64,000 nucleotides of DNA, from the NCBI RefSeq assembly GCF_019393635.1, contig NC_057862.1, positions 417,119,669 through 417,183,668 on the forward strand, read 5' to 3'. The notes beneath the pieces are model-generated. The model was not told the origin of the DNA. It searched no databases and worked only from the letters and a program-made list of their open reading frames with translations. Made by a program: the position numbers and the translations under genes. Shown one piece after another: positions 1-11,119 of the stretch (position 1 is the stretch's first letter; each line of letters opens with the position of its first letter). Source of the stretch: Dromiciops gliroides. Lineage: Eukaryota > Chordata > Mammalia > Microbiotheria > Microbiotheriidae.

Positions 1-99
1 AGTTGTAGAACAGATGCCAATCTTCACTGGTAGATGGACTCTCTTACCAGGAGGTCCTTCTGACAATGGAATCATGGGTTCTGTTTTTTTCAAAAGTGT

Positions 100-720
100 C
101 AGTAAAAAAGTGCTGGGGATACAAAAATAGTTCCTGTCCTCAATGAGTGTGTGTTCTACCAGGGATTAGGGACAATAGAGCATAACACTTGTTCAGATAA
201 ATTTGGTGTTATGGGGCCAAAGCAAAGATTCAGACAATGTTCTGGTAGTCTTTGAGGAGGGAGGGAACACATTCATTTGGAGGTATCAGTGGCTTTATAG
301 ACAAGTTGGCTCTTGAGCTGAGCTTTGAAGGAGTCTTGGCAGGTAGATTTTTGCAGGTAGTAATGAGGAGGGGAGTGCAGTTTATGTATGGGGGACAGAC
401 CTATGGGGAGGGGAGAGGTTAGGGTTGGATATAGAGTTTTGAGAATCATTTGCCTAGGGAAAATGAAATTGAACCTTTGATAGCAAATGACATGGAAAGT
501 GGGGAGGGGAGGAAGAGGGAGAGAAAGAGAAAAGGGAGAGAGAGAGAGAGAAGAAGGAGGAGGAGGAGGAGGAGGAGGAGGAGGAGGAGGAGGAGGAGAA
601 GATCTACGTTTATGGGCCAAGGGAAGAACAATGAAATGGTAAAGGAGGCAGAGAAGGAGCAGTTATATAGGTAGGAGGAGAACCAGGAAAAATGGAGTTA
701 TAAAGCCTTAAAATTTTGCT
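100..720 (+). repeat. Probable copy of an unassigned long dispersed repeat, with purine expansion
   Basis: The stretch at 651-705 (GGTAGGAGGAGAACCAGG) and at 445-480 looks like the 3' part of the family seen at 7090-8080 and 25160-26400. A GA/GGA microsatellite has grown inside it. Confidence 0.4.
497..602 (+). repeat. Purine tract (GA)n/(GGA)n
   Basis: Unbroken purine run ending in about 15 GGA units (555-599). It generates poly-Arg, poly-Pro and poly-Leu pseudo-ORFs that are not genes. Confidence 0.95.
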
Positions 721-841
721 TCTTTCTTGAATGAATGGCATGACCAGAAATTACCATTTACTCCCTTGTACTCTGAGGATTGTTAAGTATACTGTGACTG
801 TAACCAGTGCTCTTCAGCTGTAAAAATCAATATGGTGATGA

Positions 842-985
842 TCATTCATTTATTCATCAATTCAACAAACACATATTAAGCATTTACTTTGTGCAGAGTA
901 TTCCTCTAGGCACTGGAAGAAAAGACAAAATTTAGATGAGACATGGTTCTTGCCCCCAGAATTTATAGCACACAAGACTGAAAAA
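842..985 (+). repeat. Ancient interspersed repeat fragment
   Basis: Contains ATTCAACAAACACATATTAA, GCATTTACTTTGTGCAGAG and GGCACTGGAAG, resembling the starts of the copies at 23119, 25165 and 30395 in this window. Confidence 0.5.
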
Positions 986-1584
986 ATATCCTATGAAAGA
1001 TGATAGAGAAAATGGATGGCTTTTTGTCCCTAAGACAGAATGAAAGAATGAAAAGAAAGAAGAGTCAACCCAGTCAATTTCTCCTGGGACAATGGAAGCT
1101 CGAGTCAGGAGTCCAGTTGGTAATAGCTTTGTTGACTATGGGTACTTACTTTTTTTTTTTTCATGGGCACTTACTCTTAAGCAAAGAAGCTTCCCCTCCT
1201 CCAAGTTGGTGAGTCAACTTAGATTTGTTGGCACTATTCTTCCTTCTAGTAGTGAATGACTAAGCTTGTTCATTTGTTCAATCATATCTGACTCTTCATG
1301 ACACACCGGACTCTTCTACTCTCCTCTGTCTCCCAAAGTCTGTCCAAGCTCATGCTCCTTGCTTTCATGACACTATCTCTCCATCTCATCCTCTGCCATC
1401 TCCTTTCCCTTTTGCCTTCAATCTTTCCCAACATCATGGTCTTTTCCAATGAGTTTCATCTTCTCATTATGTGGCCAAAGTATTTAAGCTTATTTGACCT
1501 TCCAGTGAATAGTCTGAATTACTTTTTAAAATATTTACTGATTTAATCCTCTTGTTGTCCAAGGGACTCTCAAAAGTCTTCTCT

Positions 1585-1735
1585 TGGGGCAGCTAGGTGG
1601 TGCAGTGGATAGAGCACCGGCCCTGGAGTCAGGAGGACCTGAGTTCAAATCTGACTTCAGACACTTGACACTTATTAGCTGTGTGACCCTGGGCAAGTCA
1701 CTTAACCCTCATTGCCCTGAAAAAACCAAAAAAAC
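1585..1735 (+). mobile_element. tRNA-derived CORE-SINE (WSINE/MAR1-like), copy inside BovB-like element
   Basis: Full head (GGGGCAGCTAGGTGGTGCAG) and core with an A-rich tail. Flanked by AAAAGTCTTCTCT at 1572-1584 and 1736-1748. Family name is from memory; CORE-SINE class is clear. Confidence 0.9.
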
Positions 1736-1748
1736 AAAAGTCTTCTCT

Positions 1749-1997
1749 AGCATCTGAATGCACATAAAAGCATACTATTTTTCACTTTCTTTTTTCATTT
1801 TTTAGCTTTCTTTTACAACATGATTAATATGGAAATATATTTTGCATGATTGCACATGTATGTAACCTATATCAAATTGCTTACTGTCTCAGGGAGGGAA
1901 GGGAGGAGGGAGGGAGAGAATTTGGAATTCAAAATTTTAAAAAAGAATGTTAAAATTGTTTTTACATGTAATTGAGAAAAAATAAAATATTATTTTA
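1749..1997 (+). mobile_element. L1 3' end fragment inside BovB-like element
   Basis: Shows the tail typical of marsupial L1 here: ACAACATGATTAATATGGAA, AACCTATATCAAATTGC, a G-rich purine stretch, then ACATGTAATTGAG and AATAAAAT. Followed by a third copy of the target sequence at 1998-2010. Confidence 0.8.
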
Positions 1998-2298
1998 AAA
2001 AGTCTTCTCCAGTACCATAATTTGAAAGCATCAATTCTGTGGCACTCAGCTTCCCTTATAGTCCAACTCTCATGGCCACATATTGCTACTGGAAAAACCA
2101 TAGCTTTGACAATACTGACCTTTGTCAGTGAGGTAGTCTCTGCTTTTTAGTTTGTTGTCCAGATTTGCCATAGCTTTCTTTCCAAGGAGCAAGTATCTTT
2201 TATGTTCATGGCTGCAGTTGCTGTCTACAGTGATCTTTGAGCCCAAAGATATAAAATAGTTAGTTATTAAAGAGAACTCTTGCTGCCTCTGTCCACAT

Positions 2299-2520
2299 GT
2301 GAGATCTTCAGAAGATTTAGAATTGGAGAGCAAAGAAGGAAATTTAAAGGTTAGCACCTACATGATATTGCTAGTTTCTGGTGGGCTTATCATCCTTGGA
2401 GCAGCTGCCTTTGCCTTTCACCCTCTTAGGCCAACTAGGAGCCATTTGGAAAGGCATTCCAAGAAGATTAAAAAAAATACAATAGAACAAAATGCTTCAA
2501 AACCATCAGGAAACTCATGA
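2299..2520 (+). other. Unassigned 73-codon ORF with a hydrophobic segment
   Basis: The frame reads a charged start (SSEDLELESKEGNLK), a hydrophobic stretch (MILLVSGGLIILGAAAFAF) and a basic end rich in Lys, Ser and Asn. Only the last residues overlap L1 3' tail sequence. No family recognised. It may be a piece of a retrocopied transcript or a chance ORF. Confidence 0.2.
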
Positions 2521-2862
2521 TGGAAAATGTTCTCCACACCCAGAAAAAAGAACTGTGGATTCTAAATGAAGATTGAACCATACTGTTTCTACTTTTGTTT
2601 TTGTTTTGGGGTTTTTTTTTGTATTTTGAGGTTTTTCCCTTTTGTTCTGATTCTTCTTTTACAACATGACTAATGCAGAAATATGTTTAATGTGATTGTG
2701 TATATATATATAACCTATATCAGATTGCTTTCTGTCTTAGGGAGGGAGGAGGGCAGGGAGGAAGGGAGATAAATTTGGCACTGAAAATCTTATGAAAACA
2801 AATGTTGAAGACTATCTTTACATATAACTGGAAAATAATAAAATAATTTTATGTTTAGCCCC
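2490..2862 (+). mobile_element. L1 3' untranslated end
   Basis: Contains AACCATACTGTTTCTACTTT, ACAACATGACTAATGCAGAA, AACCTATATCAGATTGC, a G-rich stretch and AATAAAATAA. It has the same architecture as the end of the young L1 at 54,556-55,040. Confidence 0.8.
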
Positions 2863-4148
2863 CCCCCCAAACCCCAAACCATCATGCAAAAAGCAGTCTT
2901 GCTAGATTTCCTGTTGCCATGTGTCAAATGACCTCTCTCCCTCCTTTGACCAGAATTGTGTAGCTAGCATGAATGAAGCTTGAGAACTTATTAATGGGTT
3001 CTGTCTGTGTTCTCAAAGCTTGTGGAAAGTTCAACAAGAGAGACACTCTATTGGAGTGCATTGGGCAAACTGTCAGTGTGCTCACTGGAGTGGCGCAGAG
3101 CTAAATGTAGGCACTGCACTGAGGGGGACTTAACTATAATGGTTTCTAAATGGGATTACTTTCTGAAATCCATACCTGTGTGAGATAAAACACTGGAAAG
3201 GGCCTAGCTGCTAGGAATGGGCTAGATCCTTTGGATGGGCAAAGTCTGATTTATATCCTTCCCTGAGTCCCAGAACTCTCTGGGATAAAGAACATGCATA
3301 GCATTTTGTTTATGATTGCTACAAAATGTGGCACAGAAATAGACTAATGTAAACCAATCTCAACACTTGAATGTCTCCTTAGACCACATTTTCTAAGTTT
3401 ATAAAATATGCTTATTATTGAACCAAAAATTCATTTCGGATTGTAGCATTTCATAACAGGAGCTGAAGCCTGTTATTTCAGTTGGGCTAATGAAGAAATC
3501 TGTGATTACTGTAATAGTCTCCATCCTTTACTTTCTAAAATTAACAAGCATGTCATTAGCATATACTAGATTTATAAACATGGGCATTCTCTTTCCTCCC
3601 CCTCCCTATTCCGACCCCCTCAGGGATGTAAACTTCATGCTGAGCTTCAAAAATCTTTCATAAAACCACAAAAAAAGTGGAATGTATTTGTACATCAGGG
3701 CAGCATCTTCTCTGTGATTTTAGCCAGAATCTTAGTTATGGCAGAAGTCTTTAAAGCAATAACTATTGACATATTAAAAGCACCCTCTTAGAAGCAGCAG
3801 GAACAAATTCTGAAACAGAAGATCAGTACCCTACATTTGGCAATATGGGTCGGCTAAGTGATTCTGAAAAATAAAGCAAATGCAAATGAAATGCATTCAA
3901 TTGTCTTGTCCTTGAGACTTTACATGCATTTAATACATGGTTTGTCAGCACCTTTTAGAAACTGGGCCGACACAGAAGGATGCTATTAGAGAAAAACATG
4001 CTTCAGCAAAGGCCATTTGGATCCTAATTGATGGGAATGTCGACTTGTGCATGGCTCCTGAGCCTGATGAGGGTACTTCCATTCTGTGGGTTATGTTAGA
4101 GCAAGTGAATATTTCTTGATTCTCCAGCTTGAGCCTTTCTATCACTTT
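2863..4148. other. Intergenic stretch without recognised features
   Basis: Apart from a short C-run at 2860-2868 and A/T-rich DNA, I see no repeat family, exon or RNA gene. Short ORFs here lack any support. Confidence 0.6.
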
Positions 4149-4164
4149 GAAAATGGAACAGTGA

Positions 4165-4318
4165 GGGGCAGCTAGATGGCGCAGTGGATAGAGCACCGGC
4201 CCTGGAGTCAGGAGTACCTGAGTTCAGATTCGGCCTCAGACACTTAACACTTACTAGCTGTGTGACCCTGGGCAAGTCATTTAACCTCAATTGCCTCACC
4301 AAAAAAAAAAAGAAAAAA
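4165..4318 (+). mobile_element. CORE-SINE
   Basis: Complete copy with poly(A). Direct repeats of GAAAATGGA flank it (before 4160 and after 4317). Confidence 0.9.
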
Positions 4319-4419
4319 GAAAATGGATATGGAAATGTGGTATGGTTTGAGCATGGTATGGCTTGAGTTTTGTATTGAAGTCTTTCAGAACTGTTTTGCA
4401 GCATTTTTAAAGACCTCAC

Positions 4420-4645
4420 ATATAGTAGGAGAGGCAGGGTGGCATAGTGGATAGAGTGTAGCCAAGGAGACCTGGATTCCAAGCATTCCCTTCGATACTT
4501 ATTGGCTGTGTAACCCTGGGAAAATCACCTAACTTCCCAGTGCTCTGGGAAACTCTAAGAGTATATGTTGCAGAGAATGGGCCAATCTGCATCAATGGAG
4601 GAGTTTCCTCTTCCAGGAGTTCCTTATACCATTGCAATCAGAGGT
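4420..4645 (+). mobile_element. MIR-like CORE-SINE with a different tail
   Basis: GGCATAGTGGATAGAGTG head, then CTGTGTAACCCTGGG core and the tail GCAGAGAATGGGCC ... GAGTTTCCTCTTCCAGG ... GTTCCTTATACCATTGCAAT. A related copy lies at 41110-41335. Confidence 0.75.
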
Positions 4646-4649
4646 GTTT

Positions 4650-5735
4650 ATCTCCAGCCCTACATATGGTAAGGAGTACACTAGATCTTTGACCTTCATT
4701 GGTGAGAAGGCTATGTTCAGAGTTCCATTTGTGTTTATTATAAAATTCAAGTGCATTCGTCTTACATCACTTGGGTTGACAGAGAAGATGTGGCTGTTTC
4801 TTCTGATCACATCATTTCTGAATGTCTCTCAAAGGTTAATAGTTGGCTTATGAAGTCTGGAGGGCTTTGATGAAGAAGATGTTGGAAGGCAGTCTCATGA
4901 TTGTCAATAACCACTTAACAAACGGGCATCCCTGGAAAACAGAAGCACAGTCAAGGCAAGCCATAATTCTTAGAAAATATAGTCATGTGTGCTTAAGCAT
5001 TGGCTAGCTTTATTGGAGACTTACTCATTTTAGTAGCCACATATTGGAATTTGGTATCACCATTTTCTTTCTACATCAGTTGCTATTTGCAGAGTTCCTG
5101 AAATCCACAAGTTTGGTTGTGGGAAGAATTCTTTAGGTAGTTAATATGCTGCAATCCCTCTAGATGTGCTGAATCAACCTTCTTTTATCCTGTACTCCAG
5201 CCTTGCAGGAAGGTCACAGCCAGCTAAGATCCCTCTGACAATCCCTCATATATTTTCATTCTAGGAATTATTCTCTTTCAGGGATATAAAGCCATCCATT
5301 TTCTCTATGGTTTTTTATGGGTCATTTCTTTAGTCTCACATGCTTATTGGTCAAACCATTGGAGTCAGAGATTAAATGTCATTACAAAGGGAGTGCTTAA
5401 TCCATGTTTGTTAAATGAATGAATGATCCTTGCTATATTAATGGTTGACAACTGAAGAGAGTTGGTATAGTCACTGACAGTCTCCAGAGTGCAAATCCAG
5501 CAAATGGTAATCTATAGTCATGCTATCCATTCCTCAGAGAAACAAGATCTTAAGGCTCAGGATTTTCTTGGGCTTCGTGTGGACTAACATGTCATTACCT
5601 GCTGCGTTTGGATGTTATGTCCCACCTACCACCTCTGTGCAGTTGCACAGGATTTAGAGAACAGTATCTTGTGTGCCATAGACATAGTGCACCTGTACTT
5701 TGAAGGTAATCTTTCTGGCAGCTTCTTTAATTAAA
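4650..5735. other. Intergenic stretch without recognised features
   Basis: No repeat family or exon recognised; only isolated short ORFs. Confidence 0.5.
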
Positions 5736-5737
5736 AA

Positions 5738-5886
5738 TTTTTTTTGTGTGTGAGGTAATTGGGGTTAAGTGACTTGCCCAGGGTCATACAGCTAGTTAAG
5801 TGTTAAGTGTCTGAGGCCGCATTTGAACTCGGGTACTCCTAACTCCAGGGCCGGTGCTCTTATCCACTGCGCCACCTAGCTGCCCC
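5738..5886 (-). mobile_element. CORE-SINE
   Basis: Minus-strand copy with T-run at left and CGCCACCTAGCTGCCCC at right. Confidence 0.9.
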
Positions 5887-5924
5887 TCCTACCTTCTTTT
5901 GATCTGGCTTCTGAAGGTGGTATC

Positions 5925-6150
5925 CAGGGGTTCAGGCAGCTAGGTGGAACCTGGGAGAGAATGCCTGACCTAGAGTCTGGGAGACCTGAGTTTGAATCCT
6001 GCCTCAGACACTGGCTAGGTATGTAACCATTTGTAAAATGAGAATTGTAACAGTACCTACTTCTTGGGGTTGTTGGGAGGATCAAATGAAGTGAAATTAT
6101 ACACACACAGTGTTTTGCAAACCTTAAATATTAACTATTATTAATATTTC
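5925..6150 (+). mobile_element. THER/MIR-type CORE-SINE
   Basis: CAGGCAGCTAGGTGG head, core CTGCCTCAGACACTGGC, and a tail ending TTTTGCAAACCTTAAATATT, the 3' end shared with copies at 46640 and 47812. Confidence 0.75.
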
Positions 6151-6573
6151 TCTGGAATTAGTGAGAAACCTTTTCAGAGGTCAGTTTCTTGATTTTTAGG
6201 CTGGGAGAAGACTTCTGACTGCAAGGCAATGTTGGGTGAAACAGCTTACTGGAAGGACAGCCATGGATTTTTCTTTTTCCTCTGTCACTCAAGAGTTTCC
6301 TTTTCAAAAATTGGCTTTTTTGTCCTGTCATTTTCTCTCCACCATTTGTCCAGAAAGTAATCGCTGGACAGCCATTGTAGACAAAGCTTTATGTTAGACA
6401 TGACTCTCATACAAAAAGAGAAGAAAAGGCAACCCTGGCTGAGCTCTTTGGTAGTCAGATCCGCAACTAGTATACCCAGATAACACACGCAAAAAAATGT
6501 CTAATGGGCAGCTATTAGGACCTTTTCCCCGCTTTCATTTAAAAAACAGATACTTATTTCCAACCCCTTAATA

Positions 6574-6832
6574 GGCTGTTGTTGCTGTTGAGTCATTTCA
6601 TTTATGTCTGACTCTTTGTGACTCCATTTGGGATTTTCTTGGCAAAGATACTGGAATGTTTTGCCATTTCCTTCTCCAGCTCATTTTACAGCTGAGGAAA
6701 CTGAGGCAAATGGTGAAGTGAACTTGCCCAGGGACAAGCTAGTAAGTGTTTGAGGCCATGTTTGAATTCAGGAAGATGAGTATTCCTGACTCCAGGCCTG
6801 GCACTCTATACCCTGAGCCACCTAGCTGCCTG
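6574..6832 (-). mobile_element. SINE with BovB/RTE-like segment and CORE
   Basis: The plus strand reads TGTCTGACTCTTTGTGACTC, CTTGGCAAAGATACTGGAAT and TTGCCATTTCCTTCTCCAG, a stretch also found in BovB-derived ruminant SINEs. It then runs into a CORE-SINE core and CCACCTAGCTGCC. Confidence 0.75.
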
Positions 6833-6899
6833 ACTCAATAGTCTAGAGAGAATGATCTCCCTTCAACTTTCATTATGACCCTGGCAGTTGTTCTGGCAC

Positions 6900-7090
6900 T
6901 ATCTATATGGAGAAAGAATGGTAGAAAGAAAAGAGCACTGAGTCTGGAGTCAGAGGACCTTGGTTTAAATATTGGATCTGAAATTATCTGATTGAGAAAT
7001 CACTTAGCCTCCATATGCCTCAGTTTCCTTATCTGTAAAATGAGCTAGAGAAGCCTTTATGGTCCGTTTTAGTTCTGAGTCTATAATCTA
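6900..7090 (+). mobile_element. MIR-like SINE fragment
   Basis: AGAGCACTGAGTCTGGAGTC, CCTCAGTTTCCTTATCTGTA and TCTATAATCTATGATCC mark a degraded MIR-like core and tail. Confidence 0.65.
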
Positions 7091-8080
7091 TGATCCAAAC
7101 AGAAGTGTTTGTATTTGATCCAGGGACAATAGGGAGGGGACAATAGGGAGCTCCTGGAGATTTGTCAGTGGAGGAGTAATAAAGTCAGACCTGGGCTCTG
7201 CACTCTAAGAATATCACTTTAGGAGCTGTGTGGAGTAGAGATTAGAGGGGGGACAGACTGGAGGCAGGAAGACCAATTAGGAAGCTGTTTTTGGGTTTTT
7301 TTGTTTTTAATTTTTTGCAGGGCAATGGGGGTTAAGTGACTTGCCCAGGGTCACACAGCTAGTATGTGTCAAGTGTCTGAGGCTGGATTTGAACTCAGGT
7401 ACTCCTGAATCCAAGGTTGGTGCTTTATCCACTGCACCACCTAGCTGCCCCCAGGAAGCTGTTTTCATAGTTCAGGTGAGAGGTGGTATAAGCCTGAGCT
7501 ATTGTGTTGGCAATGTTAGTAGAGAGAAAGGGAGCAATTTGAGGGATATTGTAGAGGTAGAATGGAAAGACTTAGCAGTTCAAATTGGATATTGGGGGGA
7601 GGGGATGAGGGAGAGTAAAAAGTCATGGGTTACTCCAAGTTTGGGTATACTAGTTGTGGATCTCACCACCAAAGAGCTTGGGAATTGGTAGGATGGTGGT
7701 AACATGGACAGAAATAGGAATGATAGAAGAGGGCATAGGTTTGGGGGGGGGAAAGCTAACATGTTCTGTATTGGACATGTTGAGTCTGAGAAGCCTATAT
7801 GCAGCTGGTGATATGGGAATGTAATTCAGGAAAGAAACCAAGACAGGGATTTGGGGCATATACTCACATCTAGGAGGTGGAACATGGAGGATGATCCAGG
7901 AAAAGAGACTGAGAATGACCTGCCAGCCAGGTAGAGGGGAAAACAAGAGAGAGAGCAACATGAAAACACAGAGAATATCCAGGAGAGTGTGGTAAACAAT
8001 AATAAATGTTGTAGAGACATTAGGAAGGATGAGGACTTAGAAAAGGCCATTAGATTCAGCAATTAAGAAATATTTGGTAT
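7090..8080 (+). repeat. Unassigned long dispersed repeat, copy A
   Basis: Similar in order to the copy at 25870-26230: AATATCACTTTAGGAGCTG, GGACAGACTGGAGGCAGG, TAGTTCAGGTGAGAGG, GGCAATGTTAGTAGAGAG. It extends further right: TTGGACATGTTGAGTCTGAG, AAAAGGCCATTAGATTCAGC. Not coding. Interrupted by a SINE. Confidence 0.6.
7292..7452 (-). mobile_element. CORE-SINE inside dispersed repeat
   Basis: Flanked by the 13-bp target duplication AGGAAGCTGTTTT at 7279-7291 and 7453-7465. Confidence 0.93.
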
Positions 8081-8104
8081 GACCAAGCTTGAGCCCAGTT
8101 AACA

Positions 8105-8255
8105 GGTGAAAAAGTACACTTCTCGTTTTTTGCAGAGTTGAAGGACTATAGCTATAGAATATTGCATACACTATCAGACATAGTTGGTGTATGGATTGAT
8201 CTTGTTGAACTGCTTTTTTCTCTTTTTTATCCTTTGTTATGAGATAGGTCACAAA
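8105..8255 (+). mobile_element. L1 3' end fragment (old)
   Basis: AATATTGCATACACTATCAG and TTGAACTGCTTTTTTCTC also occur in the L1 tail at 16,760-16,830. Confidence 0.5.
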
Positions 8256-8735
8256 GTAAATGAATTGCAGGCTAAGATGCATCAAGTAGGTACAAGTGTG
8301 ATGGTGGTGACAATGCTTTTGTCATTTTTATGACTCATAGGAAGTAGAAATGACATTTAGTTTCTTGAGTGTTTTCCATTGACCTTGTTCATTTTGGGGG
8401 ATTTCCAGATTTATTTATGACTTCCTTCTGAGAAAGAGGCAGTTGAGAATAGCAGTGGCTTCCAAACCTTATGCAGTGATGATCTTTAAACATTTGCTGA
8501 TCCTTCTACACATTTTCATAAAATAATACATGTAAATGCTTTTCTTAGCTCATATTTTACCCAAGTAAAAGAATGTATCATTTTTATAACATGATCTTAA
8601 TATCATAAAATAATATAACACATGTTTAGTCATAAAATTCTTTATAATATTTATTTCTATTTGGGATACAAATATTTCATTTCTTAAAGTTTTTGTTTTT
8701 AAAAACTAACTTTTTATGTTGAACTTTGACATTAA

Positions 8736-8884
8736 GGGGCAGCTAGGTGGCGCAGTGGATAGAGCACCGGCCCTGGATTCAGGAGGACCTGAGTTCAAAT
8801 CCGGCCTTAGACACTTAATACTTACTAGCTGTGTGACCCTGGGCAAGTCACTTAAACTCAATTGCCTAAAAAAAAAAAAAAAAG
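8736..8884 (+). mobile_element. CORE-SINE
   Basis: Complete head (GGGGCAGCTAGGTGGCGCAG) and core with a 17-base poly(A). Confidence 0.93.
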
Positions 8885-9299
8885 GAATATAACAGATACT
8901 GCGGTACTCTAAACTTCCACACAAAGATAATTTAACTTTTAGTTTATATGCTTCATGTTTAAATGCAGTAAGCAACATGAAGACACAACTCAACTAAGTT
9001 AAGAGCCTATCCCAACTTAAGGTGAAGGTGACAGAGCAACCCTTTTGAGATTTGACATGTGCCACCTCAAATTTGACCTCATTCGATCATGTGGTATTAA
9101 AGGTCTTTGCCTTGCTTTCACTGTCAATTGGAGCAAATTCATTACGTTAGTCTATCTTTTGTTGAACTTTATTTAAATAAAGTTTATTTGAAAAAAGAAG
9201 TGGATGCATTTATTTGTATGGGAATCATACTAGAAAATATATAATAATTTTGACCATTGACTCATTCTTTTTCTTCCTCTTGAACTCCAGCTCTCCTGC

Positions 9300-9560
9300 C
9301 ATAGTGTATATAATGTTGACCTTGAAGTCAGGAATACTTCAATTCAAATTTTGCCCCTTACATTTGGTAACAGTGTGATCATGGGATAATAATTTGACCT
9401 CTTTCAGTTTCAGGTTGTTTTATCTGTAAAAATAGGGAGATTATAATATCTGGAGTACCTACCTTCCAGGATTGATGTAAAGCTTAAATGGGACAATATA
9501 AGTAAAGTACCTTGCAAACTTTAAAATGCTCAACATATAAATGTGAATCGTTACTATTCT
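9300..9560 (+). mobile_element. THER/MIR-type SINE, degraded
   Basis: TTGACCTTGAAGTCAGGAAT, TTTATCTGTAAAAATAGGGA and TACCTTGCAAACTTTAAAAT follow the order of the family. Confidence 0.6.
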
Positions 9561-10210
9561 TATCTTGATATTTTGTACCCATTTGAGACCATAGTGAGAG
9601 AAGAAATTAAATTAGACTTTTAACTTTTCCTTCAAAATTAATATTCCCCCAGTTCTTGAAATAACATTAAATAATATCCTCAGTACATAGAGTTTAATGT
9701 GGCTCTCTAGAAAGAAATTTCTGGCTCTCCTTCCATGAGGATAGCCTCACAATTTTGGTGCCCAGGACAAGTGGTACAAAGCATGCCAACTTTGTAAGAC
9801 AACTTAAAACTAGAAAACCAACCACTTAAAAACCCCAGTTAAATGCCAAAATAGAGATATTGGAAATCAAAGAAGAGATTAACAAAATCCTCATTAAATT
9901 AATAAATACAACTAGGAGCTTTTAAAAAAAGCATAACAAGTTTTTAATTTTAAAAATAAAATAAATAAGCCTTTACCTAATTTGATTTTAAAAACAGGAA
10001 ACCTAAATAATAGTATTTTTTAAAAAAAGTGAATTCATGACAAATGAAGAAGAAATAAAAGAAATGATCAGAACCTGTTTTGTACATGCCAGTAAAGTTG
10101 TCAACCTAAATGAAATAGATGAATATTTATAAAAATATGAAACACAGATTAATAGAATAAGAATAGAGACCTTAAGTAATCTGATCTTAGAAAAGCAGTT
10201 GAATAAATTA

Positions 10211-10381
10211 TTTTTTGTTTTGTTTTTGTTTGTTTATTTGTTTTTGTGGGGCAATGAGGGTTAAGTGACTTGCCCAGGGTCACACAGTTAGTAAGTGTCA
10301 AGTGTCTGAGGCTGGATTTCAACTCAGGTCCTCCTGAATCCAGGGCCAGTGCTTTATCCACTGCACTACCTAGCTGCCCCC
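10211..10381 (-). mobile_element. CORE-SINE inside L1
   Basis: Flanked by the 12-bp duplication TTGAATAAATTA at 10199-10210 and 10382-10393. Confidence 0.93.
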
Positions 10382-11119
10382 TTGAATAAATTATACATGA
10401 ATTCCCAAAGTGGGAAAAACCCCTTGGGTTCATATGGGTTGATGAGTTCTTACAAACCTTCAAAGTATAGTTAATTTTAATATTATATAAACTGTTTTAA
10501 AATTTGGAAAAGAAGGAGTTCTATCAAATTCTTTCTATGACACAAATATGATCCTGATACCTAAAAACCAAGGAGAGAAAATTTAGAAAGGAAACTATAG
10601 TCCAATATCCCTAATAAACATTGATGCCTAAATTTTAACTAAAATATTAGCAAGGAAATACAGCAACATATCAAGAGATTGTACACTATGACAGGGTTGG
10701 ATTTATACCAGGAATATAGAATTGGTTAAATATTAGGAAATCTATCAGCATAATAAGCATATTAATAATAATGACAAAAATCATAGGTTTATGTCAATAG
10801 ATGGAGAAAAAGGTTTTGACAAGATGAAGAACTCATTCCTGTTAGAAACAGTAGAAAACATGGGTATAAATAGACCTTTTCTTAATGTAAGATCTATCCA
10901 AAACCAGGAGCCACCATTATGTAACAAGATAAAATAGAGGTCTTTCCATAAGATCAAGGGTAAAGCAAGGATGTCCATTATCACCACTATTTAATTCATA
11001 TAATGCTGGAAATGCACAGTAAGTAGATTGTGCATGCCCTTTGACCCAATAATATCATTACTAGGTCTATACCTCAAAAAGATCAGTAAAAGAGGAAAAG
11101 GACCTCTAGGTATAAAAAA

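Larger units (their letters stand above)
1255..2262 (-). mobile_element. BovB-like RTE LINE fragment (3' end of ORF2 and tail)
   Basis: Two blocks (1255-1584 and 2010-2262) match the well-known BovB sequence in minus orientation: TCTTTTCCAATGAGT, ATGTGGCCAAAGTATT, GTCCAAGGGACTCTCAA, then TATTGCTACTGGAAAAACCA and CATGGCTGCAGTTGC. They are split by a SINE and an L1 piece inserted at one site. Decayed, not coding. Confidence 0.8.

Noticed and set aside
273-674. Poly-Pro, poly-Leu and poly-Arg ORFs
   Set aside because: All arise from the GGA/GA repeat.
1585-1735. Functional tRNA gene in SINE heads
   Set aside because: The heads are tRNA-derived but lack a full cloverleaf and occur as dispersed, tailed copies.
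7341-7691. Recurring ORF with PRVTQLVSVKCLRPDLNSG
   Set aside because: The same peptide appears wherever the CORE-SINE occurs; it is the SINE read on one strand.
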